The position numbers and the translations under genes are program-made. 64,000 nucleotides of DNA from Hymenoscyphus infarciens (taxonomy: Eukaryota > Ascomycota > Leotiomycetes > Helotiales > Helotiaceae), in NCBI GenBank assembly GCA_001414345.1, contig LLCB01000201.1, forward strand, positions 1-64,000. The letters are read 5' to 3'. Shown piece after piece: positions 24,601 to 35,530 of the stretch (the first letter of the stretch is position 1; every line of letters begins with the position of its first letter). A model generated the notes under the pieces. It saw only the letters and a program-made list of their open reading frames with translations, was not told the origin of the DNA and did no database searches.

Positions 24601-25067
24601 CTCAAAAATTCCGTGAAATTCAAAAAAAGAAAGAAAATAGCTAAACCAAGAAAGACAAATGGGAAACGGAAAACCAAATACCTTTTCTGTTGTTGCCGTC
24701 AGCACTTGTTAGCCCATCAGCCACGGCCGACAACTGTGGGGGATGCATGAACACGGCGCAAGCGGCGTCAGCACCACTTTAGTTTGCGTGCTAGAAATGA
24801 ATAATTTCCATTGATATTGATTGTCTATTGGGTGATTCGGTCTACTTTCCTGACCTTGGCCTTGAAGGATTAGCAAAGCAGAATACTGAAAGAAGTTGAG
24901 AGGCTGATGTGAGCAATTCTCTCACCTCCCCGATAGCCGATTCAAAATGAAGCTAGCCGCCAGCGCGCTAGGCTAGTTTCCCGGATTTTAAAATTCGTGC
25001 GTAAAGAACCACGGAACAATTCATACACGAAGTAACCCAACTATGGGAACCAAAAAACAACCTCGTG

Positions 25068-25245
25068 GGTAAGCTACTGTAACTGAAGCCTGAAGTAAGC
25101 TGAACAATTATCGAGTAACCCATCGATTGTCGAGTAAGCCATTCCTCGTATTCGCGGGCTAAAATGAAGGTTGGGGGTAGGCCATCAATCATCGAGTAAG
25201 CTAAAAAAACATTTTCGAGTAAACCATCCTTTATCGAGTTAGCTG
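25068..25245. repeat. Degenerate tandem cluster of TCGAGTAAGC-type units
   Basis: Seven or so imperfect units of the form (T)CGAGTAAGCYATC occur at 25,068, 25,092, 25,111, 25,130, 25,190, 25,214 and 25,234, spaced about 19-60 bp. A related cluster lies at 32,981-33,180. Confidence 0.6.
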
Positions 25246-25951
25246 CTTCTATGATAGGTGTAGTAAATTTCGAGAAACTGGATTCGATTCTCTCCGGACT
25301 CTGGCGTGCTGAACAACAGTGAGAGATGACAACTGCGACATTATCACGTACTGCCTTCTACCGCAGGTGCAGGAATCCGTGACTGTAGGTAGTACCTTCC
25401 ATCTTTAATGGAGCTAAATCTTTCATGAATATGAACGTAAGAAAATGGTCCAGCCTGTTGATAAAACATGAACCGAGTCTTGATTGAATAGTTGGAGTGT
25501 ATAATAGGCATTCTACCGCTGGCAAGCTATAAATTCTGCGCCCCCTGGTGTTCGGAGACGTAAGCCAACCAAGAATGACTTTGCCCAACTTCTTTATGCT
25601 TGACGCTCAAAATATATATTTGCGGAATCGAATAACTGAATAACGCAGAATAACCTGCGTACCACTCGGTCACAAATCCACACCAGTTATAAACCCGGGA
25701 TTGTAAAATTGTCCTAACAACCTGTCTCTTGCAATTATCACATTCCAAATTTCCCCTTCCAGGCAAAACCGCACTTGGAACCAAATTTTCCGCGATGTGC
25801 ATACCGCTTGGAAACTAGTTCCCGACCAAAAGAACGGGTTGTCACTCAAACACACGATCCAGAAAATCGGCGGCGCACCAGGGGACCCTAACGAGTAACA
25901 ACGGATAACTCCTGTTAGAGCACACTCGTCCGCCCCCCGACTGAGACAACA

Positions 25952-28885
25952 TTTGCGATATGCAACAAATCCAGCTTCTCAGGAGGTAGAGTCTCCATTG
26001 GGAAAGAATGAAACCAGACTTGTCGAATCGTGGGGTTGGACAAACTTGGACAACTCAGCAGTCCAACCATGAACGAGACTGGCTCTACGGGGACGCTTCG
26101 ATCGTCGGATTCCTGTACCGCCTAGTGCATATAACTGCAAGACTTCTCTAGCTCTGAAAGAAAATCGCAAAAATATACAGAAAATTTAAAGAGGTCTATC
26201 AGCTAGTAGTTCATTACTAGATTAAAGTATCAATTTTTTTTTAGTTATAATTGTGGTTTTATCAAGGTTTTACAACGATATCTTATGTACTAAACTCCGA
26301 CGATGCAGCCGTCCCCGTAGAGACTGGGTTTGGTTGAACAAAACAGTTTGTTGTCCTCAATGCGACAGGAACGACGGATTTCCGCTTCCAAACGACGAGC
26401 ATGGGACTCTAGTACTATGAAGTGTGAAGTGTGAGAGGATATCCTCGAGGCTCGAGGCGGTTTCGAGACGGGGCTTGCGGGAAGTTCTTGGACCCGGGGA
26501 AGCTGGGGTACCAAGAGGGGGCCAGCTCTCTTGGAAGTCTGGAGCCAAGTTGTCTCGATGAGCAACAAAAGATTGAAAGATTGAGATGTTCATCATGACG
26601 TTGAGAGAAATGCCGCTAGATTTTGGGAAGGACAAGCTGTAGTTTATTGGAAACAGTGACTGCGTGACAAGATGGGTGAGCCACCGTCCACCAAAGTAGC
26701 GAGTCAAGTTCGTGATGGCAGTTCAAGAACAAGAAAAGCGAGAAGAAAATTTTCAAGATCTTGTAAAGAAATCAAGTTTCAAACTAGGAAGCTCATCCTG
26801 AGCCAAGTTCTTACGACTTGCAACAAAACTGATGGAGAGTGTTTCCCAGAGACGGATTGGGAAAGTCAACCCCCTTTAGTGCATCAAAGTACGCCACTAA
26901 GTCATCAGCCAAGTTACTACGACTTGCAACAAAAAGCAGAACGATGGAGATCAAACTGTTGCGATGTGCTACAAGTCTAGGAGCCTAGGAGTCTGAGTGG
27001 CTGTGGACGCCAAAGAGATTTACACTGTTGGGGTTGAGCGGTATCTAAGAGGGATGGGCTTAGAGGTATCCATTAAGCAGTCTCGTTCTTCAGCTTCTTC
27101 GATTTCACCCGACAAATAGACTCTGAATATCACATGTTCATAGGAAGAACAAAGTTACATTTCAAAGAAACGTCCACAAGCCAACCTCAAAGCTAAGCCA
27201 GCCGCCAAGTTGCTTCGATTTGCAACAAATCCCAGCTATTAACTCCAAATAGCTAGACCCAAGAGCAATCCGGAAAGACGGCTTCTACTTACATGTAACA
27301 AATCCACAAGGAGAGAGAGAAAAACACAAGAATGTTGTGCAGAAGAAAACTTCTTTCGGCAGCATCTATCCGTCGGTGACTTGTAAGAGCCCAGGACGGG
27401 GAAAAGGCCGATGTAGCGACTTTGAACGGGTGCGACTACGAGTCTACATATAGTATAAGTAATTAGGGCATAAGAAGTATATCCGCGCTTCCCTTATTTT
27501 GAACAGAGAACTCATCTCTATCACTATTTCAATCTTCAAGTCTGTACATTGGAAAGAATTGCCGTCACTCGTGTAAGCACGTTTTCAAAATGCTTTTACA
27601 CAAAAGCTCGCCTCATATTTTCCCAAATACCGCCGAACTTTATGTGGGGTGGAAAAAGTAGGAAGACGGAGAATTGCCAGTTGGTTGCGATATGCAACAA
27701 AATAAAGATTATTGTCCATTTTAGCATTTAGACTTTAACACTCGGTGTGTCGGTGTATAGCTGGAAGGCCGATGAAGTTGACGAGAGACAACCACAGTTA
27801 CAGTACTATGAATTCGGTTGTGTGAGTATTCTTCTGTATGAATTCTTCCCTTTAAGAAAAACAATTATTTTCCCTTGACAAGACACCACTTAGAAGAAAA
27901 CTAAGAAATCCAATCCAAGGCTACCCATCCCATCTTCTCGGCGCGCCTTAATTCAAACCCGAGACCCCTAATACAAGAATGAACCCAACACAAACCTTCA
28001 ACACCCATAATTACAAACCGTTGCACATCGCACCAACTTGGCATACACATCATCAAGAGCCAACCCGTCAGACCGCCTCCAAAATTCTCCATTCTCACCA
28101 GTTTTGTTGCATTTCGCTCAACTTGGCAGGGGCAAGGAAGGAACTAGTTTGCTACCGGGCCCGGAGAGAAGGCTTCCTCCTTCTTTTTCAATTCTCCAAA
28201 CTAGCAAGCCCTGAACTGGAACCAATAGTTTGTAACGCAATATTCGTCATTGTACTGGTATCCCAGTTGGTGGAAGTTTTGTTGCAAGTCGGAGGAACTT
28301 GGCTTTTCTTGTTCAGATGGGATTGTTTTCTATCTTGGCTTTGAATTTCGATGTCCACCTGTGTTAACACACCAAGATACCACGAGAGCAAAGCACAAGA
28401 GCGATCTTTTGATTTGTGTCAGGGAGTGTGAGATAAGATATACATACATACCCAGCACCAGTTCTCCAAATCGTTAGAGTACTCGACATTATCGTGAACC
28501 AACATGGCCGAGGAGAGTCAGGAAATTGTAACCCTTCTCGATCAATAGCTCTGACATTTGATAATGGGTCGCATCACAGGGTAGAAATAATACTCAACCC
28601 TCTTACCAACCAGAGGAAAATAGTTACCTCCTCCTCATTAGCCCAGACCCTCTCAGTGCGTGAAAATAAGAAATCCAGCCTCTTAACCAAAGATAAACAA
28701 AGTTCGCCCTAAGAAAACAAACTAACCGGCCTCGAATCATCTCGACACGCCTCGCCAAGTTCCCTCGAAATGCAACAAAACGTCTTCTTAGCATCTGGAC
28801 CTTGAACTTTTACACAAACACAAGGAGATGGGTGGACACTAGAGAGGGAAGCACCCCTGCCAAGCTTGTTCGATATGCAACAAAC
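25952..28885. repeat. Dispersed 26-bp intergenic motif, main cluster
   Basis: The consensus is GCCAAGTT, four variable bases, CGA, two variable bases, TGCAACAAA. Good copies: plus strand at 26,544, 26,802, 26,908, 27,203, 27,675, 28,754 and 28,859; minus strand at 28,021-28,042, 28,101-28,127 and 28,276-28,303. Partial copies with the right half: 25,952 and 26,953. Outliers outside the span: 23,025, 23,251, 31,888-31,911, 32,215-32,237 and 32,571-32,596. Copies lie in both orientations, are not tandem, and their flanks do not match each other. Confidence 0.8.
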
Positions 28886-29501
28886 TACTTGGAGCTGCCT
28901 TGGTCTTGCGGTACGTTGAATCCAGAGGTTCTGTAAAGTAGAAAAGGAACAATATGTAGGTCTTTAGTGGGATATAAGAGCTGAAGCTACTTAGTCTTTG
29001 AAGGGTGGTTTGGAGGAGGGGAAAACTGATGATGGAGAAATTATAGAAATTGAAGCTTGGGGGTTTTGTGTGTTTGGATCATAGCCCCCCCCCTTCTACA
29101 GCCTCGAGTGAGAGCAGACAGGACGTTTCGCGATCCCTGAATCCTTGGGAATTGATCAAATCGCATACAAAAGACCTTGCAAAATACCCTGTAACACACT
29201 AGTAGCTCCCTTCACGTCCTGCCTATTCCCCCAAGAGACTGTATATCCTATGGAGTGGTGCAGCTGCATTTTGCAGCTTTCACAAGAAACTCGTATATCA
29301 TACCTCGATGTCATTTGGGTACTTGTATAGCTCTCCTATCCTACCGCCCACCAATCCATGACCTGCATCTAGGCTTGCTTGCCTTTTGTTCATATACATC
29401 TTGTTATATTAGCCGCAGCCATCTCCAAATAGCATGGCCTCGCGCTCTCCAGGCTCCCACATCGCCGTATATTTCATATTTCGATTCGAGGTCCAAAATC
29501 A

Positions 29502-29880
29502 TCATTCCCCCCTCCTTCTTTCCTGGCCGACCATACTCTCCTCCCTACTCGCCCCATTCATCCTCGCCTCCGTCTGCTTAAGTTTCTTCTCCAACCCCTG
29601 TCTCTTAACAAGTAATCCGATCTTCTGTTCCTCCAATTGTTCGATCTTCTCGGTAGGCGTTGCTTCAAGCCGTTCTTGCGCTACCTATCGCGAACATTAG
29701 GAAACGAAAAATGGAACAAGAGCCAGAGAGAGAGAGAGGATAGCATACCTTCTGAACATCACTCTGTATCTTCAACCCCGCTCCATACCATGCTCCTACC
29801 ATGGTAATGGACGCAATCGCTCCAGTCCATATAAATCGACGGATCCTCTGAATTTGTGCGAGTTGTGCTGGGGTGGCCAT
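29502..29880 (-). CDS. Small single-helix coiled-coil protein (104 aa, 2 exons)
   Basis: Exon 1 (29880-29749) encodes MATPAQLAQIQRIRRFIW followed by one helix, TGAIASITMVGAWYGAGL. Exon 2 (29684-29502) encodes an acidic-basic coiled coil (ATPTEKIEQLEEQKIGLLV, then KRQGLEKKLKQTEARM) ending RRRGE. The 64-nt intron has donor GTATGC and acceptor GATAG and keeps phase 0. Without splicing the frame stops soon after the helix in an unrelated tail. Short fungal proteins with this layout are common in Pezizomycotina and look like mitochondrial or ER inner-face membrane anchors; I infer location only from the N-terminal basic helix. Function unknown. Confidence 0.75.
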
Positions 29881-30149
29881 CTTTCTTCCCTCGTTCGCGG
29901 GTTTGGTAATTGCAAATCGAGGTTCTCAGACCGTCGTGTGGGATTTTCATCTCATCATCGCGGAGGGATGGAGTCTCAATTACTGATTCGCGGTTCGGAA
30001 TTGGGGAGGCCCGTTGTTTGGTTGTGATGTTTGTTGTTTGTTGTTGGAGGAGGCCTGCTGAGGTTCCGATGTGAGATGTAATACGACCCCTGCGGAGAAA
30101 GCTGAGACCATCGAATTAAATTCCCATCTTCAATTCCGACTTTCTGTGC

Positions 30150-30485
30150 TCAACACCAGAATTCTCTCCATGCCTCGTTTGCCCTCTTGTCTCTTGTTTC
30201 CTTCATTTTCCTTCCAACAGCGGCGTGTTCGATTAAAACTGGTCTTTTGACGATCGCTGTGTTTCGTGCTTTGAAGGCATTGATGCGCACAGTAGTTGTA
30301 GAGTAGTTCCAATCCTCCAACTCTGTATCCGCAGAACAATCCGAGGAATTGGAGGAAGAAGATGAAATGGACGAGCAACTCGAATCTCGTCGGCTTATCC
30401 CCATGCGAGGGGAGTCTGAAGGATGATTGGTGGGGGAAACCACGGGGGCGGCACCATTAGAGGCTATCCAAGTGAGTAAGCGCAT
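30150..30485 (-). CDS. Small Ser-rich hypothetical protein (111 aa)
   Basis: One uninterrupted frame from ATG 30485. It has a hydrophobic start (MRLLTWIASNGAAPVV), a run of serines (CSSISSSSSNSSDCS), then a well-structured basic-acidic tail with WNYSTTTVRINAFKARN and KETRDKRANEAWREFWC. There is no known domain. The alternation of low-complexity and ordered parts and the lack of shadow from another gene favour a real gene. The neighbour on the left (29.88 kb) is also on the minus strand; SHB17 starts 402 bp away on the plus strand. Confidence 0.5.
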   Translation of the reverse strand: MRLLTWIASNGAAPVVSPTNHPSDSPRMGISRRDSSCSSISSSSSNSSDCSADTELEDWNYSTTTVRINAFKARNTAIVKRPVLIEHAAVGRKMKETRDKRANEAWREFWC

Positions 30486-30887
30486 TGCGTTGATTTCTCA
30501 AAAGTACTGTACAAGAAGAAGACAATTGTTATAAATTAATATATTTGTTTGGGATCTGTGTATCTATACGCTTCATCAACTTCATCAAATTCAAATCCCC
30601 ATCTGTCTCCTAGTCCGGTTATCAATCACCAAAGTCTCAATTGACTCGGCTCTCTCCCTCATCCGTACAGTACCTTAGCTCGCGGAGTTTGGTGACTTTG
30701 GTCACAGCGTTTCCATGTTTCAATTGCAATAAAAAGCCCAATCCCATCACCGCATCCGAAACACACCGCGACAGCGGGTCCGACGCTTCAAGCTCTTGTC
30801 TGATCTCCTTCACTTTGCACAATCGCCAAGTTCAACACCAAATTTATCCGTGCGATCCCTCTCAGACCGAGCCGATTAGGAAGCGTC
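30486..30887. promoter_or_regulatory. Divergent promoter region of the Ser-rich protein and SHB17
   Basis: The 402 bp between two divergent start codons hold no gene. No specific site is recognised. Confidence 0.4.
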
Positions 30888-31787
30888 ATGACAACCCCTC
30901 GTGTCTTCGTCGTTCGCCACGGTGAGACAGAGTGGTCCTTGAATGGGAGGCATACTGGAGTTACCGAGTTACCACTCACCGCAAACGGGGAGAAGCGTAT
31001 ACGTGCTACGGGTAGGGCTTTGGTGGGAGATGATAGGTTGATTGTTCCCAAGAATTTGGCCCATATGTTTGTTCTCAACACCATAAAACAAAACAAAAAA
31101 AAACAGTATCAAATTCTCATACTGATTCCCTCTCAGATTTGTCTCCCCTCGTCGACGTGCTCAAAGAACTTTGGAGCTTCTAGATCTAGGTTGTAAAGAG
31201 AAATATCCATGGCAAGATAAACACGAAGCATGTGATATCCGCACCAATGCGAAGGTGGAAGTTACTGAGGATATCCGAGAATGGGATTACGGTGACTACG
31301 AGGGTATCACATCTCCTGAGATCCGAGAGTTGAGGAAGAAGCAAGGTCTTGGAGATTGGGATATCTGGAGAGACGGTTGTCCGGGTGGAGAGTAAGTCAT
31401 ACCCTCTACATCCGCACCATTTTTTCACAATGAGACGGTAAGACAATATCCAAATACTAACGTAAGAATAGGTCACCAGAGGATGTCACAACCCGCCTGG
31501 ATCGTCTCATCTCAAAAATCCGCACCAAATACCACAGTCCTTGCATCGGAAAACCCCTCTCAGAGAAACCAGCCGGCGATGTCCTCCTCGTAGCCCACGG
31601 CCATATCCTCCGCGCCTTCGCAATGAGATGGGTAAATTCAACTCTCCAAGATGGACCGACCTTCCTACTGGAAGCTGGGGGTGTAGGTACCCTAAGCTAC
31701 GAGCATAAACGTATTGAGGAGCCTGCGATTTTGTTGGGTGGGAGTTTCATGGTTGATGAGTTGGTTGAGCTGGAGGCTAAGAAATGA
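30888..31787 (+). CDS. SHB17: Sedoheptulose-1,7-bisphosphatase-like histidine phosphatase (249 aa, 3 exons)
   Basis: Exons 30888-31066, 31137-31391 and 31472-31787 join in frame. The introns are 70 nt (donor GTTTGT, branch ACTGAT, acceptor CTCAG) and 80 nt (donor GTAAGT, branch TACTAAC, acceptor AATAG). The first join restores [20 protein letters not shown]. The histidine-phosphatase signature [24 protein letters not shown] carries the catalytic His; a second His sits in [26 protein letters not shown] provides the acid. [16 protein letters not shown] is typical of the yeast Shb17 branch of the phosphoglycerate-mutase superfamily. Shb17 removes phosphate from sedoheptulose-1,7-bisphosphate, driving carbon toward ribose. 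The protein is slightly shorter than yeast Shb17 (271 aa). A related sugar-phosphate phosphatase is the main alternative. Confidence 0.88.
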
Positions 31788-33310
31788 TATGCATGTAAAC
31801 ACACTTGAGAGGGGGGTAAATAGAGAAATAAAATATTCGAACTGGACAGGGTGAGGGTTATATTGAAGATATTAAGTTGGAGGAGAGGTTTGTTGCACTT
31901 CGCAGTTCTGGGAGGCGTATTAAGCTTAATACCATACACCTCGCTTCGATGAAAGCTCAGACGGGTTTCTTCATCTCATCTCCCCCTTTTTCTGTCTTCC
32001 CCTGTCTTGTCTCGTGCTCTCGTTCTCTCGTTCTCTCGTTCTCTCGTTCTTTGGGCACAGACTTATGGATTTTCTGGCATTTGGTTTGGTTGGTCTGGTG
32101 GTTTGACGACACGGTTGGTCTTGCAGTTTCGTTTGGTTGGGATCTGAAATTGAAGCGACTCAGGTCCGAGACATCGCCACACAGGGAACCACAGGGTCAG
32201 TAATTTCATCGTAACTTCGTTGCACATCGCATTGCTCATGCAGGGAGACCTGAGGTAACAATTTTCTGCATGCTTTTGTGGAGCCTTGAACTTCATTTCT
32301 TGACTGATTTGATCTTTTTGGGTGAGGATATGGGATGAGGTTTTGAGGGTGGCAAAATGTGGATTGGAGGGTATTGTACGGCATGATGAAATTGTAGACA
32401 TCCCTTTCTACGAATTTCCAGTACGAGTGTACACCTACCTCCCTTTAATCCCCCATTTTCTCATCACCCATCCTCACATCAGCAACCGCAGTAACCTAAA
32501 CCTACACCCCCCCTTCTTCGGACCTTCCTCCTTTCCCCCAACTCAAATCCACATCTCCACCTCAAGATATTTTTTGTTGCACCTCGCAAAATGCGGCGGA
32601 GAACCCTCTGATACAAAATCCAAAGCACCCCCTTGGTCGTTTGTTCCATCCAAGCCAAGACGTCCAGAGACTCCATTGTTTTCTCGTTTCGTCTGGACTT
32701 TCCTTTCCATTGACGCCGGACAGACGAGTGGGTCTTCGGCGGGGAAGGGGAAAACGGGGCAAGGAGTTTTGACCTGAACTGGATTGAGCTTGGAGGCGGC
32801 ATTTGTTGTATTGGGATGGTTGGTGTGGGAACGGAGTGGAAGTGTTGGAGGGCACAAGTAGTTGATGTGGTACCTTGCTCAAAAAGACGGGAAAGCAAAG
32901 ATATCAATCTGGGGTAACAGTTGAATTTTACTTATATTTTACTCCTTGGGGATAAAGTCGCATTGTTCATGAGCGACTGGCGAGTAAGCTGCGAGTTACT
33001 TGTGGGTAAACCATCAGTCACTCATGAGTAAGCTGTTGAACCGTTAAATGATTTGCGAGTAAGCTGTCAGCTAGCTTGCGAGTGAGCTACTAGTTACTTG
33101 TGAGTAAGCCATTGGTTACTTCGTTTTTGAGTTGATACCTTACTCCATAGCTCATTCGTTGGCTTACTGGGTCTTTATCACCTCGCTAACAAAATCAAAA
33201 TCTCCACAAGCTGATTAAGGCGTTCGCAAGATATTCCAACTAAACGGCGCATATATTCTTGGGAGTAGTGACACCAAAATTCTAAAAATTCTTTATTTTT
33301 CAACCCAGCT
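31788..33310. other. Intergenic between SHB17 and ALO1 ends
   Basis: The two genes converge here. The stretch holds a (GTTCTCTC)n run at about 32,014-32,050, three copies of the dispersed motif (31,888, 32,215, 32,571) and the second GAGTAAGC repeat cluster. Open frames of 100-150 codons near 32.3-32.9 kb occur on both strands over the same bases without domains. Confidence 0.5.
32981..33180. repeat. Second degenerate GAGTAAGC repeat cluster
   Basis: Units such as GCGAGTAAGCT, GTGGGTAAACC, ATGAGTAAGCT, GCGAGTGAGCT and GTGAGTAAGCC recur about every 20-35 bp, separated by GTTACTTG-like spacers. The same unit type occurs at 25.07-25.25 kb. Confidence 0.6.
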
Positions 33311-34942
33311 CTAAAAATCTTTGATCGTGATCTCACTAGCTCTCAACTCATCAAAACTCTCCTCACTACTCTTACTACTAATCGAGCCCTCCCCCTGCCC
33401 CACAACACCCTGAACAAGCAACCCACCCCCACGATTCTTCTCTCTACTTACCTCCACCTCTTCAAGCGCCAACTTCGGTCCATTCCCCATGACAGTCTGT
33501 CGATGCCAATCCCCAACAAACATACCTTCAGGATCAACACTATTTCTAATGCCCCTCCATTCTTGCAATCGCTCTCCATACATGGCCTCGATCTCCGCGC
33601 CCGAAGTCTCAAAGTTCTTGGCCCAATGTGGACGACCGCCTAACTCTTTCATGAGATATTCAAAGGCTTGGTAATATCGAAATCGACTGGCGGGGTCTTG
33701 GTTATATGGTCTGTATAGAGTGGCATTGAGATAGAGAGTTGCCTCCTCGGTACATGTAGGATCGAGATGTGGACGAGGGGTTTTGGAATTTGAAGTTTCC
33801 GTTACTCGGACTTCTAAAGGCGCGTGGACATAAAGTCCTTCCGCGCTGAATGGGATTCGGTGAGGAATGTAATCTGGGTCCTCGGGGGTTAGGCGGTTAA
33901 GCCATGAGCTGAGACGTCGAATCGCTTCGGGGCCTTTTTGGAGGGGAATTGCCCATTCGTTGACGAATTGGCTGTAAAGGCAGTTCATGAGAAGTGCCTC
34001 TCGAGAAGGTTGGGTAGCAGAGATTGTCGAACCGTTAGCAAACCCGTATTGCATACCAAAAACAAACCACTCGATCCAAGGTAGCATTTTGGGGAAATAC
34101 TGCGAGGCGTAGAGGAGATTATGGTATACATGGTACCCTAACCATGCATCATAATAACTCTTTGGTGGTGGGCGAGCTGCTTGCTCGGTTTTGTCTGCGG
34201 TCCAGACAACGGATCTTCTCGTGTATGGGAACCACCATACTCGTACGAACTCGCTCTGTTTCCATAATTCTTTCTCCCAGGACTCAAACATCGAAAGATC
34301 GGTGTCGATAACTTGTTTCCACGCTAGAGTGAAAGCTGGCACCGCCTGGAAAGTGATTTCACTCACAATACCCAAGGCACCCAGACTAACCAGGGCTGCT
34401 CGGAAGAGCTCTTCATTTTGACCCTTCGCGCAAGTCTCAGTCTCGCCATTCGCCAGAGTAATCTTCAAACTGAGAATACTGCTGGACAGGATACCATGCC
34501 GCAATGTGCTTCCGTGTGTCCCCGTGCTGATTGCTCCTGCAATACTCTGTTCATTGATGCTGCCCAAGTTGGGCATCGCCAACCCAACTTTGTCCAACTC
34601 GGCTCCAATCTGAAATAACCGGATTCCACTTTGCATGCGCACCACACAGCTGTCCCTATCAACATCCAATATCTTATTGTATTTGTCCAAGTTGATCAGC
34701 CATGACGATGTGCTAGTCATGGAATTTGGAGAGTGCCCACATCCTGCGATTGTGATTCGCCTCCTGCAGCGACGCGCGAGGTTGATGGCCTTTTCGATTT
34801 CAGGAAGGGATTCGGGCTGGATGTACAGCTCGGGGCGACTGTGGAAAGTGCGCGCCCATGTTGAATGTGTGTGGCCCGTAACGTAGTTGAAGGGGACGGA
34901 ATCGGTGTCGACGCCGAGTTCGTGGAGGAGAGCGGGGTCCAT
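33311..34942 (-). CDS. ALO1: D-arabinono-1,4-lactone oxidase (543 aa)
   Basis: A single exon from ATG 34942. The FAD-binding domain shows ITIAGCGHSPNSMTSTSSW, where the His of GHS is the usual covalent flavin attachment site. The PNLGSINEQSIAGAISTGTHG stretch is the PCMH FAD-binding core. The C-terminal ALO domain carries RPHWAKNF (the conserved HWxK) and EWRGIRNSVDPEGMFVGDWHRQ. The enzyme catalyses the last step of D-erythroascorbate synthesis in the mitochondrial outer membrane, passing electrons to oxygen and releasing H2O2. The length fits fungal ALO1, with a Gly/Ser-rich C-terminal extension (about residues 495-543). No break is seen. Confidence 0.96.
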   Translation of the reverse strand: MDPALLHELGVDTDSVPFNYVTGHTHSTWARTFHSRPELYIQPESLPEIEKAINLARRCRRRITIAGCGHSPNSMTSTSSWLINLDKYNKILDVDRDSCVVRMQSGIRLFQIGAELDKVGLAMPNLGSINEQSIAGAISTGTHGSTLRHGILSSSILSLKITLANGETETCAKGQNEELFRAALVSLGALGIVSEITFQAVPAFTLAWKQVIDTDLSMFESWEKELWKQSEFVRVWWFPYTRRSVVWTADKTEQAARPPPKSYYDAWLGYHVYHNLLYASQYFPKMLPWIEWFVFGMQYGFANGSTISATQPSREALLMNCLYSQFVNEWAIPLQKGPEAIRRLSSWLNRLTPEDPDYIPHRIPFSAEGLYVHAPLEVRVTETSNSKTPRPHLDPTCTEEATLYLNATLYRPYNQDPASRFRYYQAFEYLMKELGGRPHWAKNFETSGAEIEAMYGERLQEWRGIRNSVDPEGMFVGDWHRQTVMGNGPKLALEEVEVSREKNRGGGLLVQGVVGQGEGSISSKSSEESFDELRASEITIKDF

Positions 34943-35530
34943 GATGATGATGGCGGCACTCTGTAGAGAAGTTCAGGGGGGGCCTGGGGGGGGGGGTATA
35001 GAATAGGGAAGAAGAGGAGTTTCTGCGTTGTCAACACATCGTTCGAGGCGGAGGAGGTTCCTGAGGTGTATTTTGGCTATTGCGCGTGTCGCGGATGAAT
35101 GCCTCGGTGGGTGAGAGTGGAGGACTTTACATCTTGTCAGTGTTGGCCAAACTTGGGGGGGTGGAGGGGGGTAGACGGGAGTTGAGGCCAGGCTCCTTAC
35201 TGTAGGTGGGGGAGCCGCGAATGCAGGGGCCTGGAAAATAAGGTAACTCGCAAGATGCATCTCGAGACCCGACAGCCTCCGACTCTCACCGCTTAGAGAG
35301 AGACATGCATCCAGGTGATGGAGTCAAGTGCCGAGAGTCAACTTTGCTTGTCTATACCTGCTGTACAATTTCATTTGTTTACTTTCTTGTCTTCTCTCGT
35401 TTGTAGGAGACCCTCAAAATACTCTTCTATTTCGTTACTCTCTTGCAATACGCTCTAGGCTCTTTCCAAAGACCCCCTCCGATACGAGGATCTCCGGACC
35501 CTGCATCTCAAACACTTTTCATCGGCTTTG

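Larger units (their letters stand above)
24601..29501. other. 4.9-kb gene-poor region
   Basis: No frame shows a recognisable domain or convincing splice structure; those up to 116 codons contain copies of the dispersed motif and look accidental. The stretch holds a degenerate GAGTAAGC-type repeat cluster (25.07-25.25 kb), most copies of the 26-bp motif (25.95-28.89 kb) and a run of nine C near 29,088. Base composition is similar to the genes, unlike the RIP-ruined regions. Confidence 0.55.

Noticed and set aside
26290..26707. Two overlapping minus frames of 92 and 116 codons
   Set aside because: They run through copies of the dispersed motif, lack domains, and different frames are equally open.
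32479..32907. Overlapping frames of 104-151 codons on both strands
   Set aside because: Pro/Ser-rich composition from a C-rich stretch, no domain, and no preferred frame.
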